This document shows, piece after piece, positions 33,114 to 42,247 of a stretch of DNA of 64,000 nucleotides (positions are counted from its first letter, which is position 1; the number at the start of each line of letters is the position of its first letter). Under the pieces are notes generated by a model that was given only the letters and a program-made list of their open reading frames with translations, was not told the origin of the DNA and did not search any database. The position numbers and the translations under genes are program-made. Where the stretch lies: the NCBI RefSeq assembly GCF_022352215.1, contig NZ_JAKRWF010000004.1, positions 248,001-312,000 on the forward strand, read 5' to 3'. This stretch comes from Flavihumibacter cheonanensis (GTDB taxonomy: Bacteria; Bacteroidota; Bacteroidia; Chitinophagales; Chitinophagaceae).

Positions 33114-35498
33114 ATGCGAATCCTTTTCCGCCTATCGATCCTGCTCCTTGTGAGCAGCACCCTCTTTGCGCAGGACAGCAGCAAACTGGAACTTTGGTAC
33201 AAACAACCTGCTGCCAACTGGAATGAAGCCTTGCCGGTTGGCAATGGTCGCCTGGGTGCGATGGTTTTTGGAAATCCGGTACGCGAGCGCATCCAACTCA
33301 ATGAAGAGAGCCTATGGGCTGGCAGCCCGGTTGAAGCCAACGCCGATGCAGCAGCTCATCTGCCACAACTCCGGAACTTGTTGCTGGATGATTCCATTCA
33401 ACAGGCCATGGATCTCGCAGAGAAAACCCTGCGCAGCAAACCTATGCGGATCAGATCCTACCAGTCACTGGGCGATCTGTTTATTGACTATTTCCCTACT
33501 GCAGATGCCCGGCCCAAACTGGAGAACTATGTGCGCAAGCTCGACCTGCAAACCGGTATTGCCAGCAGTTCTTATACTATTGCCGGTGTACGGTATCATT
33601 CTGAACTGTTTGCTTCTGCCCCTGCCAATTGTATCGTGCTGCGTATTCGCACAGAACAACCGAATGCTCTGCATGCAAGGGTATCATTGACCCGCGAACA
33701 GGATGCGATGATAATACCTGATGGTGAAAAAGGGCTGCTCATGAAGGGCCAAATCCTCGACCTGCCGGATGAAGATGCTGGTTCGGATGGCTTACACATG
33801 AAATTTGCCGCCAAACTAACAGCCATGCACAGTGGCGGATCGGTGCAGGCAGTGAATAATAGTTTATATGTGAAGGGAGCTACCGAACTCGTGGTTTATC
33901 TGACTGCAGCCACCAACTATAATTTATCGATGCTGGATATGGATCAGGCTATTGATCCGGTACAACGTTGTACTGAAATTTTGCGTGCGGTACCCTTAAA
34001 TTTTGAGCAGGTTAAAACTGCGCATGTTGCAGACCATGCTTCTTTTTTCAATCGGGTTGCTTTGAAAATTGGTTCAGCTGCAGCTCGACTAACACCTACG
34101 GATGAACGAATTAAAAAAGTCAAAGCAGGTGCAGAAGATATTGATCTGGCTGTCCTTCAATTTCAGTATGGTCGTTACCTACTGATGGGCTCATCGCGCA
34201 AGCCAGGTGTACTGCCTGCCAACCTGCAGGGCATCTGGTGTAAGGATATGAACGCGCCCTGGAACTCCGATTTCCATACCAATATCAATATCCAGATGAA
34301 TTACTGGCCGGTGGAATCGGCCAATCTTTCTGAAGCCTTTCTTCCCTTGTCTGATTTTGTGGATCTCTTACGCAAGCCAGGCAGGATTACGGCATCGAAA
34401 ACATTTGGGTCCCGCGGCTGGACAGTCAATCATCTCACCAATCCATTCGGCCGAACCGCCATTGCGGATGGTGTGAGCTGGGGCACTTATCCTATTGCAG
34501 GTTCCTGGTTGTCCCTGCATTTGTGGGAACATTTTTTATTCACAAGAGATACTGCCTATCTCAAGGAAAAAGCCTGGCCCGTAATGAAAGAATCCGCTGA
34601 ATTCATGCAGGGATTTTTAATTAAAGACAAAGAGGGTAATTGGGTGACTGCTCCTTCCACCTCTCCTGAGAACGCCTTCAAATTACCTAATGGTAAAGTA
34701 TATGGCCTCACCTATGGAGCCACTATGGATATACAAATTGTTCGTGCGCTTTTTGAAGCCTGCCGATCTGCCTCCGCCATCTTAAAAACCGATAAAGAAT
34801 TTGCCCGTGCATTGGCAGCTATTGAAAAAGAATTGCCTCCTGTTCGCGTGAGTAAACGCTATGGCATTGTGCAGGAATGGATTCATGATTACGAGGAATC
34901 AGAGCCCGGTCACCGGCATATGAGCCAGCTCTTCGGTTTATATCCTGCCAACCAGATTAACCGTCAGCATCCTGAACTGTTTGCTGCAGCACGCAGAACC
35001 ATTGAACGCCGGCTCGAATACGCCAAAGGAGGAACAGGATCCTATACCGGCTGGAGTAAATCCTGGATCATCAATTTTTATGCGCGACTCTTTGATGGTG
35101 ATAAGGCCTGGAGCAATCTCAAAGACATGGAGCGTTACCTGACCCTGCCGAATTTATTTGATGATCATCCGCCTTTCCAGATTGATGGAAATTTTGGACT
35201 CACAGCAGGTATGGCCGAGATGTTGCTGCAATCGCACACAGATACCCTGCAACTCTTACCAGCTTTACCTGCTGCCTGGCCCAATGGCTCGGTTAAAGGA
35301 TTGAAAGCAAGGGGTAACCTGATCGTTGATATGGAATGGAGTAATGGGCAGTTGGTTGCCGCACGCATAAAAGCAGGATCACCTTATACCGGAGTTATCA
35401 CCTATTCTAAAAAAACTCAGAAAATTAAACTGAAAGCAGGGGAAGAATGGGTACTACTCCCCAAAAATGGGGAAGGGCCGGCTGGCAGGAATAAGTAA
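33114..35498 (+). CDS. alpha-L-fucosidase, GH95
   Basis: An exported inverting fucosidase of family GH95, typically acting on alpha-1,2-linked fucose such as that of fucosylated xyloglucan or mucin-type glycans. The 794 residues carry the N-terminal beta-sandwich ([28 protein letters not shown]) and the (alpha/alpha)6 barrel. Catalytic residues known from the Bifidobacterium enzyme have visible counterparts: Asn390 and Asn392 in [10 protein letters not shown], Glu519 in TSPENAF and Asp691 in FQIDGNFG. The signal peptide ends near LFAQ. It is followed after nine bases by a TonB-dependent receptor gene. Some GH95 members act on L-galactose, so fucose is the likeliest but not the only choice. 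Confidence 0.93.
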   Translation: MRILFRLSILLLVSSTLFAQDSSKLELWYKQPAANWNEALPVGNGRLGAMVFGNPVRERIQLNEESLWAGSPVEANADAAAHLPQLRNLLLDDSIQQAMDLAEKTLRSKPMRIRSYQSLGDLFIDYFPTADARPKLENYVRKLDLQTGIASSSYTIAGVRYHSELFASAPANCIVLRIRTEQPNALHARVSLTREQDAMIIPDGEKGLLMKGQILDLPDEDAGSDGLHMKFAAKLTAMHSGGSVQAVNNSLYVKGATELVVYLTAATNYNLSMLDMDQAIDPVQRCTEILRAVPLNFEQVKTAHVADHASFFNRVALKIGSAAARLTPTDERIKKVKAGAEDIDLAVLQFQYGRYLLMGSSRKPGVLPANLQGIWCKDMNAPWNSDFHTNINIQMNYWPVESANLSEAFLPLSDFVDLLRKPGRITASKTFGSRGWTVNHLTNPFGRTAIADGVSWGTYPIAGSWLSLHLWEHFLFTRDTAYLKEKAWPVMKESAEFMQGFLIKDKEGNWVTAPSTSPENAFKLPNGKVYGLTYGATMDIQIVRALFEACRSASAILKTDKEFARALAAIEKELPPVRVSKRYGIVQEWIHDYEESEPGHRHMSQLFGLYPANQINRQHPELFAAARRTIERRLEYAKGGTGSYTGWSKSWIINFYARLFDGDKAWSNLKDMERYLTLPNLFDDHPPFQIDGNFGLTAGMAEMLLQSHTDTLQLLPALPAAWPNGSVKGLKARGNLIVDMEWSNGQLVAARIKAGSPYTGVITYSKKTQKIKLKAGEEWVLLPKNGEGPAGRNK

Positions 35499-35507
35499 TT
35501 TTGCCGC

Positions 35508-37694
35508 ATGAAAATGCGAATATGGTGTATGCTTTCTTGCTTAGTGGTGAGTGCTCCTGTTGTTGCACAGGAAGATACTACTAACCGAAAAACTAAAATG
35601 CTGGATGAAGTCATTTTCAAGTCCTGGTTGAGGAAAGATATCGGACGCTTACCCCTGTTGAAAGATGGCTTTTATCATGCAGGCAGAAAAAACGAAGTGG
35701 TCCATCTGGGAAGCGCTACTACCAATATGGCACTTAAAGCCGGTCGGCAACTCTTTGCTAAAATTCCAGGTGTATTTGTGTATGATATGGATGGCAGTGG
35801 CAACCAGCTCAATATCGCTACCCGTGGTCTTGATCCACATCGTAGCTGGGAATTTAATATCCGGCAGAATGGGGTCCTTACCAACTCAGACATGTATGGT
35901 TATCCCGCCAGCCATTATAGTGCTCCGATGGAATCCTATGAACAGATTGAACTTGTTCGGGGAACAGGAGCATTGCAATATGGTGCGCAGTTCGGCGGCA
36001 TGCTGAATTTTATTACCAAGCAACCGGATAGCGCTAAACTGCTTTCTTTTGAATCGATCAATACAGCAGGATCGTACAATCTGTTAAGTACCTATAATGC
36101 TGTGAGCGGTACCTATAAAAACTTCTCTTACTACGCGTATTATTACAAACGACATTCTGATGGATACAGAGAGCAAAGTGGATCGGACGCAGAAGCACAG
36201 TATGTACAATTAAATTATCGGCCTGCTGCACATATAACTATTACAGCTGAATTAGGCAGATCGAACTATCTCTATAAAATACCCGGACAACTTACTGATA
36301 GCATGTTTGCCGCAGATCCCCGTATGGCGACGCGGAAACGTAATTATTTCAGTCCGGATATTTATGTCCCTGCCCTTAAATTCCGGTGGGATGTTACTAG
36401 TCGTACGAGTGTACATTGGATTAATTCTGCAGTACTCGGTACCAGAAACAGTGTTATGCTGGATGCTTTTGCTACAGTTCCTGACACCATCAACCGACTG
36501 ACGGGTGAATATAAAAATCGCCAGGTAGATATTGATAAATTCAATAGCAAGACTTCCGAATTACGCATCAATCATCAGTATAAGCTGGCCGGACGTAATA
36601 TGACCCTGGCTTCCGGTTTGGTGTTCATGTGGAATGATTTACATCGTCGGCAATTAGGAAAGGGCAGTACAGGAACGGATTTTGATTTGAAATTAGCAGA
36701 ACCCGGCTTTGGAAGAGACATGCACTTCAAAACCCGGAACCTGGCTGTTTTTGTTGAAAATGCGATTCCGATACTACCCCGACTTACACTTACTCCTGGT
36801 TGGAGAATGGAAACGGGAACTACTCAGTTTGATGGTAAAATCAGTTATTATACGGAGTATCCAATCCCTAATACCATAAAACATAATTTTCATTTATTCG
36901 GGCTTACCAGCCAATTTGAAATCAATGAACAAAGTCAACTTTATGCAGGAATTAGTCGCGCTTACCGGCCGGTTATTTTTAAAGATATCGTTCCTGGATC
37001 TACTTATGAACAGATCGATAAGAATCTCCAAAATGCAACCGGATATAATGCAGAGGCCGGTATCCGGGGTAAATGGGGGGAGTACCTCAGTTATGATATC
37101 AGTTTGTTTCGGTTAGTATACAATAACAGGATGGGTACCATTGTTGAGCAGGATGAAAATGGGCAGCCCTATACTTTCAAAACGAATACAGGAGATAGCC
37201 GGACGAATGGCGTGGAGCTCTTTATTCAATATAAAAGACCCCTGGGCGCTCATGTATCAGCGGGTCTATTTACTTCCACTTCGTATATGGATGCTGTTTA
37301 TACCGATGGCAAGCTGGCCACCGGTACGGGCAATACTTCGGTTAAGGGTAACAGGCTGGAGGCGGTTCCTACCTGGATTACCAGGAATGGACTGGAACTG
37401 ATGTATCGCGGACTGAGTGCAACGGTCCTGTACAGTTATACCTCGGGAACCTATTCTGATGCCCTTAATACCCGCATTCCATCCAATAATGGTGCAAGAG
37501 GATATACTCCCGAATATGGGATTTGGGACCTGAATATGGCTGTTCAAACCAATTCGATCTTCTCCATTCGGGCCGGCGTCAACAATCTGCTCAATAAGTC
37601 TTATTTCACCAAGAGGCCCACGTTTTATCCGGGACCGGGTATTTGGCCCGCTGACGGTAGGAATCTGTATGTAACAATAGGTGTTAAAATTTAG
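35508..37694 (+). CDS. TonB-dependent receptor (FecA-like, no SusC-type N-terminal domain)
   Basis: A 728-residue outer-membrane receptor. The signal peptide (VVSAPVVAQ) is followed directly by a TonB-box-like TKMLDEVIFKS and the plug domain (LFAKIPGVFVYDMDGSGNQLNIATRGL, YEQIELVRGTGALQYGAQFGG). The 22-strand barrel ends PADGRNLYVTIGVKI. It lacks the carboxypeptidase-regulatory-like domain of SusC proteins and has no SusD partner. This class mostly takes up ferric complexes such as dicitrate or siderophores. Its place nine bases after GH95 and 62 bases before GH3 makes oligosaccharide import an alternative. The ligand is unknown. Confidence 0.85.
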   Translation: MKMRIWCMLSCLVVSAPVVAQEDTTNRKTKMLDEVIFKSWLRKDIGRLPLLKDGFYHAGRKNEVVHLGSATTNMALKAGRQLFAKIPGVFVYDMDGSGNQLNIATRGLDPHRSWEFNIRQNGVLTNSDMYGYPASHYSAPMESYEQIELVRGTGALQYGAQFGGMLNFITKQPDSAKLLSFESINTAGSYNLLSTYNAVSGTYKNFSYYAYYYKRHSDGYREQSGSDAEAQYVQLNYRPAAHITITAELGRSNYLYKIPGQLTDSMFAADPRMATRKRNYFSPDIYVPALKFRWDVTSRTSVHWINSAVLGTRNSVMLDAFATVPDTINRLTGEYKNRQVDIDKFNSKTSELRINHQYKLAGRNMTLASGLVFMWNDLHRRQLGKGSTGTDFDLKLAEPGFGRDMHFKTRNLAVFVENAIPILPRLTLTPGWRMETGTTQFDGKISYYTEYPIPNTIKHNFHLFGLTSQFEINEQSQLYAGISRAYRPVIFKDIVPGSTYEQIDKNLQNATGYNAEAGIRGKWGEYLSYDISLFRLVYNNRMGTIVEQDENGQPYTFKTNTGDSRTNGVELFIQYKRPLGAHVSAGLFTSTSYMDAVYTDGKLATGTGNTSVKGNRLEAVPTWITRNGLELMYRGLSATVLYSYTSGTYSDALNTRIPSNNGARGYTPEYGIWDLNMAVQTNSIFSIRAGVNNLLNKSYFTKRPTFYPGPGIWPADGRNLYVTIGVKI

Positions 37695-37728
37695 GAAGTC
37701 TTTCTCCGGCGGCCTATTGCTTAATGCC

Positions 37729-37753
37729 TCAACTTTGAAGCAGCAAAAGTTGA
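37729..37753 (+). promoter_or_regulatory. hairpin immediately before the GH3 start codon
   Basis: TCAACTTT at 37729-37736 pairs with AAAGTTGA at 37746-37753 around a nine-base loop, ending three bases before the GH3 ATG. It could fold over the initiation region in mRNA or act as an operator; it may also be chance. Confidence 0.35.
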
Positions 37754-37756
37754 CGC

Positions 37757-40414
37757 ATGAAGTACCTGATTTTAGCTCTTAGCTGTTTGGCGATGAGTGG
37801 TCTCAAGGCCCAGCAGCCCGCCTATAAAAATGCTGCCCTGCCCGTGGAGCAGCGCGTGGAAGACCTGTTGAAACGCATGACGCCGGAAGAGAAATTCTGG
37901 CAGTGTTTCATGATTCCCGGTGAGATCAAACCTGGTGATGAAGCCAAGTACAAAGCAGGCATTTTCGGTTTCCAGGTGAGTGCCGAGAGTAAGGGGGGAG
38001 AAGCTGCCCAGCAATTGCTGCAATACAATGCCAAAGAAGATGCCGTGAGCCTGGCCAGGAAGATCAATGGCATTCAGAAATACTTTATGGAACAATCCCG
38101 GTTGGGCATTCCCATCATTGCCTTTGATGAGGCGCTGCATGGATTGGTTCGCTCGGGTGCAACTGCCTTTCCCCAGGCTATTGCATTGGCATCTACCTGG
38201 GATACAAGTCTTATGTCAAAAGTTGCCAATGCCATTGCGCTGGAAACCAAATTGCGTGGTATACGACAGATTTTATCTCCGGTGATCAACCTGGCTCATG
38301 ATGTGCGCTGGGGACGAACGGAAGAAACTTATGGCGAAGATCCTTTCCTAAGTGCCGCCATGGGCGTGAGTTTTATCGGTGCCTTTGAACGCATGGGAGT
38401 GGTTACTTCTCCGAAACATTTTGCTTTCAATGTGGGTGCAGGTGGCCGTGACAGTTATCCCATTGATTTCAGTCAGCAGTTTTTACTCGAAACCGAATTG
38501 ATTCCTTTCAAAGCAGTATTTGAAAAAGCAGGTGCCCGCTCGGTGATGACAGCCTATAATTCCATCAACGGTCAGGCTGCTACTGCGAATAACTGGCTGC
38601 TGAACGATCTGCTGAAAAAACAGTGGGGCTTTAAGGGATTTGTGATCTCCGATGCCGGTGCAGTAGGTGGTGCTTTGGTGCTTCATAAAACGGCTAAGGA
38701 TTATCCTGAGTCTTCGCAGCAGGCGATCAGCAACGGACTGGATGTAATCTTTCAAACTGATTATGCACATCATCCTTTGTTCATGCCACCCTTTGTAGAT
38801 GGACGCATACCGCAAGCGCGCATAGACGATGCTGTTAGACGTATTCTGCGCATCAAGTTTGAACTGGGTTTATTTGAAAATCCCTATGTAGATGAAACCG
38901 CAATTGAAACCCTGATTGATATCGCCGCACATAAGCAATTAGCAGAAGAAGCTGCTGCCAAAAGTTTTGTATTGCTGAAGAACGAACAGGTGCTTCCATT
39001 ACGCAAACAACCCAGCTCCATTGCCCTTATTGGTACCGATGCAGCAGAAGGAAGATTGGGAGGATATAGCGGTCCGGGTAATGGAATCATTTCCATCAAA
39101 GCGGCGTTGGAACAAAAATGGACCACAACCAAAATCAACTATGCAGATGGTTATGAGCGCATGGGAGCTGAGTTTGTTACCATCCCGGCAGCTCAGTTGT
39201 TCCATACCAGCAAGGGAAAATCAGTGCCTGGTTTATTAGGTGAGTATTTTGATCAGGCAGCTATTTCCGGTACTCCCAAATTGACGCGGGTTGATAAGCA
39301 GGTCCAGTTCAAATGGACCTTGTATGCACCGGATCCTTCCCTACGGAATGATTTTTATGCCGTGCGCTGGACAGGTGAAGTAGTGGCTCCGGAATCCGGA
39401 ACATTTAAAATAGGATTGGAAGGGAATGATGGTTTTCGGTTATACATCAACGGTAAACTGGTAGTTGATAATTGGAGCAAGCAGAGTTTTTCATTACGTA
39501 CTGCCGATGTTCAATTGGAAAAAGGCAAACGTTACCCAATTAAAATTGAATTCCGTGAACCGGTTGGTAATGCTGCGATCCGGCTGGTTTGGAATGCAGG
39601 TCATAGTTTTGACTGGAAGGAAAAAATAGCAGCCGCAGTGGCAGCAGCACAGCAATCTGAGGTTGCCATTATAGTTGCGGGTATCCATGAGGGTGAGTTT
39701 CAGGACCGGGCTTATCTTAGTTTGCCTGGTCACCAGGAAGAACTGATCCAGGCTGTGGCTGCAACCGGTAAAAAAGTTGTTGTATTGCTGGTTGGAGGGA
39801 GTGCAATTACCATGAAGTACTGGATGGATAAAGTGGGTGCTATCGCGCAGATCTGGTATCCGGGTGAGCAGGGCGGATTGGCAGTTTCCGATTTATTAAG
39901 TGGCCGCATTAATCCTGCCGGCAGGTTACCGATTACCTTTCCGGTGCACGAAGCACAATTACCCTTGACCTATTACCATAAACCAACCGGCAGGGGAGAT
40001 GATTATCACAACCTGAGCGGAGAGCCTTTGTTTCCGTTCGGATATGGGTTGAGTTATACCGAATTCAAATACAGCAATCTTCGGGTACTCACGCCTTCAA
40101 TTGGTTCCAAAGACACCGCGTTGATCCAATGTGTGGTTACCAATGTGGGACCGGTTGCCGGAGAAGAAGTGGTTCAGTTATACATCCGGGATGAGTTGGC
40201 TTCATTAGCCCGACCAGTTATGCAATTGAAAGGCTTTGAACGGATTGCTTTGCTAAAAGGGGAGAGTCGCACGGTGAAGTTCCGCCTGCCTGCATCCGAA
40301 CTGGCTTTCCTGAACCAGCAATTGGAAACGGTGCTGGAACCTGGAAGCTTCCGGATTATGATCGGCGCTTCTTCCAGGGATATTCGACTGAAAGGGGACC
40401 TAGAGCTTAAGTAA
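37757..40414 (+). CDS. beta-glucosidase, GH3 with PA14 insert
   Basis: An exported 885-residue GH3 beta-glycosidase. The N-terminal TIM-barrel domain shows IPIIAFDEALHGLVR, the SPKHFAFN motif, and nucleophile region GFVISDAGAVGG with Asp299. The second alpha/beta domain is interrupted by a PA14 domain at about residues 490-610 (SGTFKIGLEGNDGFRLYING, VVDNWSKQSF), a non-catalytic sugar-contacting insert. It resumes with AIIVAGIHEGEFQDRAYLSLPG and ends in a fibronectin-III-like domain (EVVQLYIRDELASLARPVMQLKGF). Likely role: removing terminal glucose from oligosaccharides in the periplasm (signal ends GLKAQ). The usual SDW after the nucleophile is SDA, as in some xylosidase/glucosidase branches. 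It converges on the GH-A lipoprotein gene two bases away. Confidence 0.93.
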   Translation: MKYLILALSCLAMSGLKAQQPAYKNAALPVEQRVEDLLKRMTPEEKFWQCFMIPGEIKPGDEAKYKAGIFGFQVSAESKGGEAAQQLLQYNAKEDAVSLARKINGIQKYFMEQSRLGIPIIAFDEALHGLVRSGATAFPQAIALASTWDTSLMSKVANAIALETKLRGIRQILSPVINLAHDVRWGRTEETYGEDPFLSAAMGVSFIGAFERMGVVTSPKHFAFNVGAGGRDSYPIDFSQQFLLETELIPFKAVFEKAGARSVMTAYNSINGQAATANNWLLNDLLKKQWGFKGFVISDAGAVGGALVLHKTAKDYPESSQQAISNGLDVIFQTDYAHHPLFMPPFVDGRIPQARIDDAVRRILRIKFELGLFENPYVDETAIETLIDIAAHKQLAEEAAAKSFVLLKNEQVLPLRKQPSSIALIGTDAAEGRLGGYSGPGNGIISIKAALEQKWTTTKINYADGYERMGAEFVTIPAAQLFHTSKGKSVPGLLGEYFDQAAISGTPKLTRVDKQVQFKWTLYAPDPSLRNDFYAVRWTGEVVAPESGTFKIGLEGNDGFRLYINGKLVVDNWSKQSFSLRTADVQLEKGKRYPIKIEFREPVGNAAIRLVWNAGHSFDWKEKIAAAVAAAQQSEVAIIVAGIHEGEFQDRAYLSLPGHQEELIQAVAATGKKVVVLLVGGSAITMKYWMDKVGAIAQIWYPGEQGGLAVSDLLSGRINPAGRLPITFPVHEAQLPLTYYHKPTGRGDDYHNLSGEPLFPFGYGLSYTEFKYSNLRVLTPSIGSKDTALIQCVVTNVGPVAGEEVVQLYIRDELASLARPVMQLKGFERIALLKGESRTVKFRLPASELAFLNQQLETVLEPGSFRIMIGASSRDIRLKGDLELK

Positions 40415-40416
40415 AC

Positions 40417-42156
40417 TTAGAGTACCAGTATCACTGCACCCAGTGCAGGAACGGTAATTTTGATCTGCTCATATACCGGGTGTGACCTCGCTTTCAATTG
40501 TGTGTAATTGGTTGGACCGCCTGCTGCCAGAGAAGGGCCTTCTCCATTTACCAGCACTTTGCGGGAGAACTCCCCATTATCATTGCTGCCCTCCAATTGG
40601 TAGTAATAGAGTCGCTTGCCGAAATTCAGGTTATTAGCTTTTAGCTGCACGGTTACTGGTTTATCTGAAGTGTTAATCAGGGTGAGGTTTGCTTCACCAG
40701 AACTATAGGTAGATGCATACGCCTTAATGGCTGTACTTCCGGTTACTTGTGCAGGAACCAATCGATCACCAATCAAACGCGAATAATAATACATGTAATA
40801 GAAAGAGGGGCGAGGTGTCCATTTGGGAATTCCGGGTTCATTGCCATCACTGAATAAGCCATGATCATTTCCATTCTCCCAGCCATTGAGCAGATCCCAG
40901 CGCAGGGCCATGCCATACTGATTCACCAGTGACTCACTCATCACTGCGAGTGCAAATAAACCACTCACATTGGATACCTGTTGCTTGGAATCCTTCGCCC
41001 ACATATTCCATTCCGTTAGTGCTACCGGTAATACAGGCGCACCATAGGTTTGCATTTCTTTTTTGATATGCTGCATCATTTTCGCAGGCACAGTCAATCC
41101 TGCATTCATCACTACGGAAGCTGTAGAGTTCTCATTAAAGGGTGTGAAATAATTGTGCACGATGTAAAAATCCGCGGCACTTTTTAGGTTTTTTAATACC
41201 CCTTCATTCCAGGTTTTAGTGGTATTGGTCATCCAGGCTTCTGTTGGTGCATCGTAAATGGTTGCTCCAATAAATATCTCCTGCCCGACTTCAGCAGCCG
41301 CTTTTTTCATCGAGTCTACAAATACCTGCACATGTTGCGCATACAATTCACCGGTTACAAATTCCGGTTGCCCATCCTTGTTAGCTGATAGATCAATCCG
41401 GAAGCCCGCTTCCCAATCACCATAGGTTTCATTACCGATCTCCCAGTATTTGGTTCTGCCTTTATCATAGCGCACCCAATCGGCAGCCAGGTGAGCTGCT
41501 GCAGCCACCGGATCCGCACTGGTTCCATATCTCGCATATCCATAGTTGACAGTCAATACCCCGATGCTTCCGGATTGTTTCAGTACTTCATAATACTGAT
41601 CTACTGAGGCAGTCCAGCTTTCATTGACCTTGCCATACCAGTAACCGGCTTCTTTGATCACGCCATCTTTATCCATCAGGTGTGAAGGTGCATCGGCAGG
41701 TGGTTGTCCAGGTTGCGCATTCCAGAAATACATATCACTTAAACTTCCCGCAGGGAATCGGATGAATTCTGGTTTTAGTGCTTTGATATGTTGCATGAAC
41801 AGCGGTTCTCCTACCATATTGGTCATCCAGGTATTGGCATTATGTCCCCATACCGTTGGAGGAATTTTGGTTATGATCTTACTGGCATCAATGGTTACAG
41901 TTACGGTAGCCGAAGCCTGCGCAGGAGTTACTTCCGTGTAAGACGGAGCAGTAAAACTTCTCGGCTTCCAGTGTTGCTCAAAGAAACCAATGGTGGCTGC
42001 CAGTGGCGGATCAGCTACCGGTACCACAGGTGTTATAACCGGGCCGCCTGGTCCCGGACCAGGTTCGGGCTCGGGATCAGGGTCTTTTGTTTTGCTGCAA
42101 CCCACTACATTACCTGTTACTAACAGTACTATACAAACGAAATAAAATACTTTCAT
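40417..42156 (-). CDS. surface lipoprotein glycoside hydrolase, clan GH-A (GH51/GH39-like)
   Basis: A 579-residue predicted lipoprotein (lipobox GNVVGC) with a Pro/Glu/Asp/Gly-rich linker of about 30 residues, suggesting a tethered surface enzyme. The catalytic (beta/alpha)8 domain runs from about residue 70 to 470. Its landmarks are FIRFPAGSLSDMYFWNA, the acid/base motif WEIGNETYGDW with Glu243, and the nucleophile motif VALTEWNMW with Glu382. A C-terminal beta-sandwich (ANLTLINTSDKPVTVQL to VPALGAVILVL) follows, as in GH51 and GH30 enzymes. I cannot place it in a CAZy family with certainty. As the only candidate endo-enzyme beside SusCD, it probably makes the first cut in the polysaccharide. 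It is last in the minus-strand operon, after a terminator-like hairpin. Confidence 0.8.
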   Translation of the reverse strand: MKVFYFVCIVLLVTGNVVGCSKTKDPDPEPEPGPGPGGPVITPVVPVADPPLAATIGFFEQHWKPRSFTAPSYTEVTPAQASATVTVTIDASKIITKIPPTVWGHNANTWMTNMVGEPLFMQHIKALKPEFIRFPAGSLSDMYFWNAQPGQPPADAPSHLMDKDGVIKEAGYWYGKVNESWTASVDQYYEVLKQSGSIGVLTVNYGYARYGTSADPVAAAAHLAADWVRYDKGRTKYWEIGNETYGDWEAGFRIDLSANKDGQPEFVTGELYAQHVQVFVDSMKKAAAEVGQEIFIGATIYDAPTEAWMTNTTKTWNEGVLKNLKSAADFYIVHNYFTPFNENSTASVVMNAGLTVPAKMMQHIKKEMQTYGAPVLPVALTEWNMWAKDSKQQVSNVSGLFALAVMSESLVNQYGMALRWDLLNGWENGNDHGLFSDGNEPGIPKWTPRPSFYYMYYYSRLIGDRLVPAQVTGSTAIKAYASTYSSGEANLTLINTSDKPVTVQLKANNLNFGKRLYYYQLEGSNDNGEFSRKVLVNGEGPSLAAGGPTNYTQLKARSHPVYEQIKITVPALGAVILVL

Positions 42157-42167
42157 AATAAGTAATT

Positions 42168-42215
42168 AAAAAGGGACCCTGCTTACCAATGGTTTTTCAT
42201 TGTCAGAGGGCCCCT
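42168..42215 (-). terminator. terminator/attenuator-like hairpin inside the glycan-utilization operon
   Basis: Read on the minus strand, AGGGGCCCT (42215-42207) pairs with AGGGTCCCT (42180-42172) with one mismatch. Inside, CAATG (42202-42198) pairs with CATTG (42191-42187), and the structure is followed by TTTTTAATTA. This is a nested stem with a short U-tract between the second glycan-binding protein gene and the glycosidase gene, so it may reduce read-through into the enzyme. Confidence 0.6.
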
Positions 42216-42247
42216 GTGCTTGCATATAACACGAGTTGATGCTGCTC

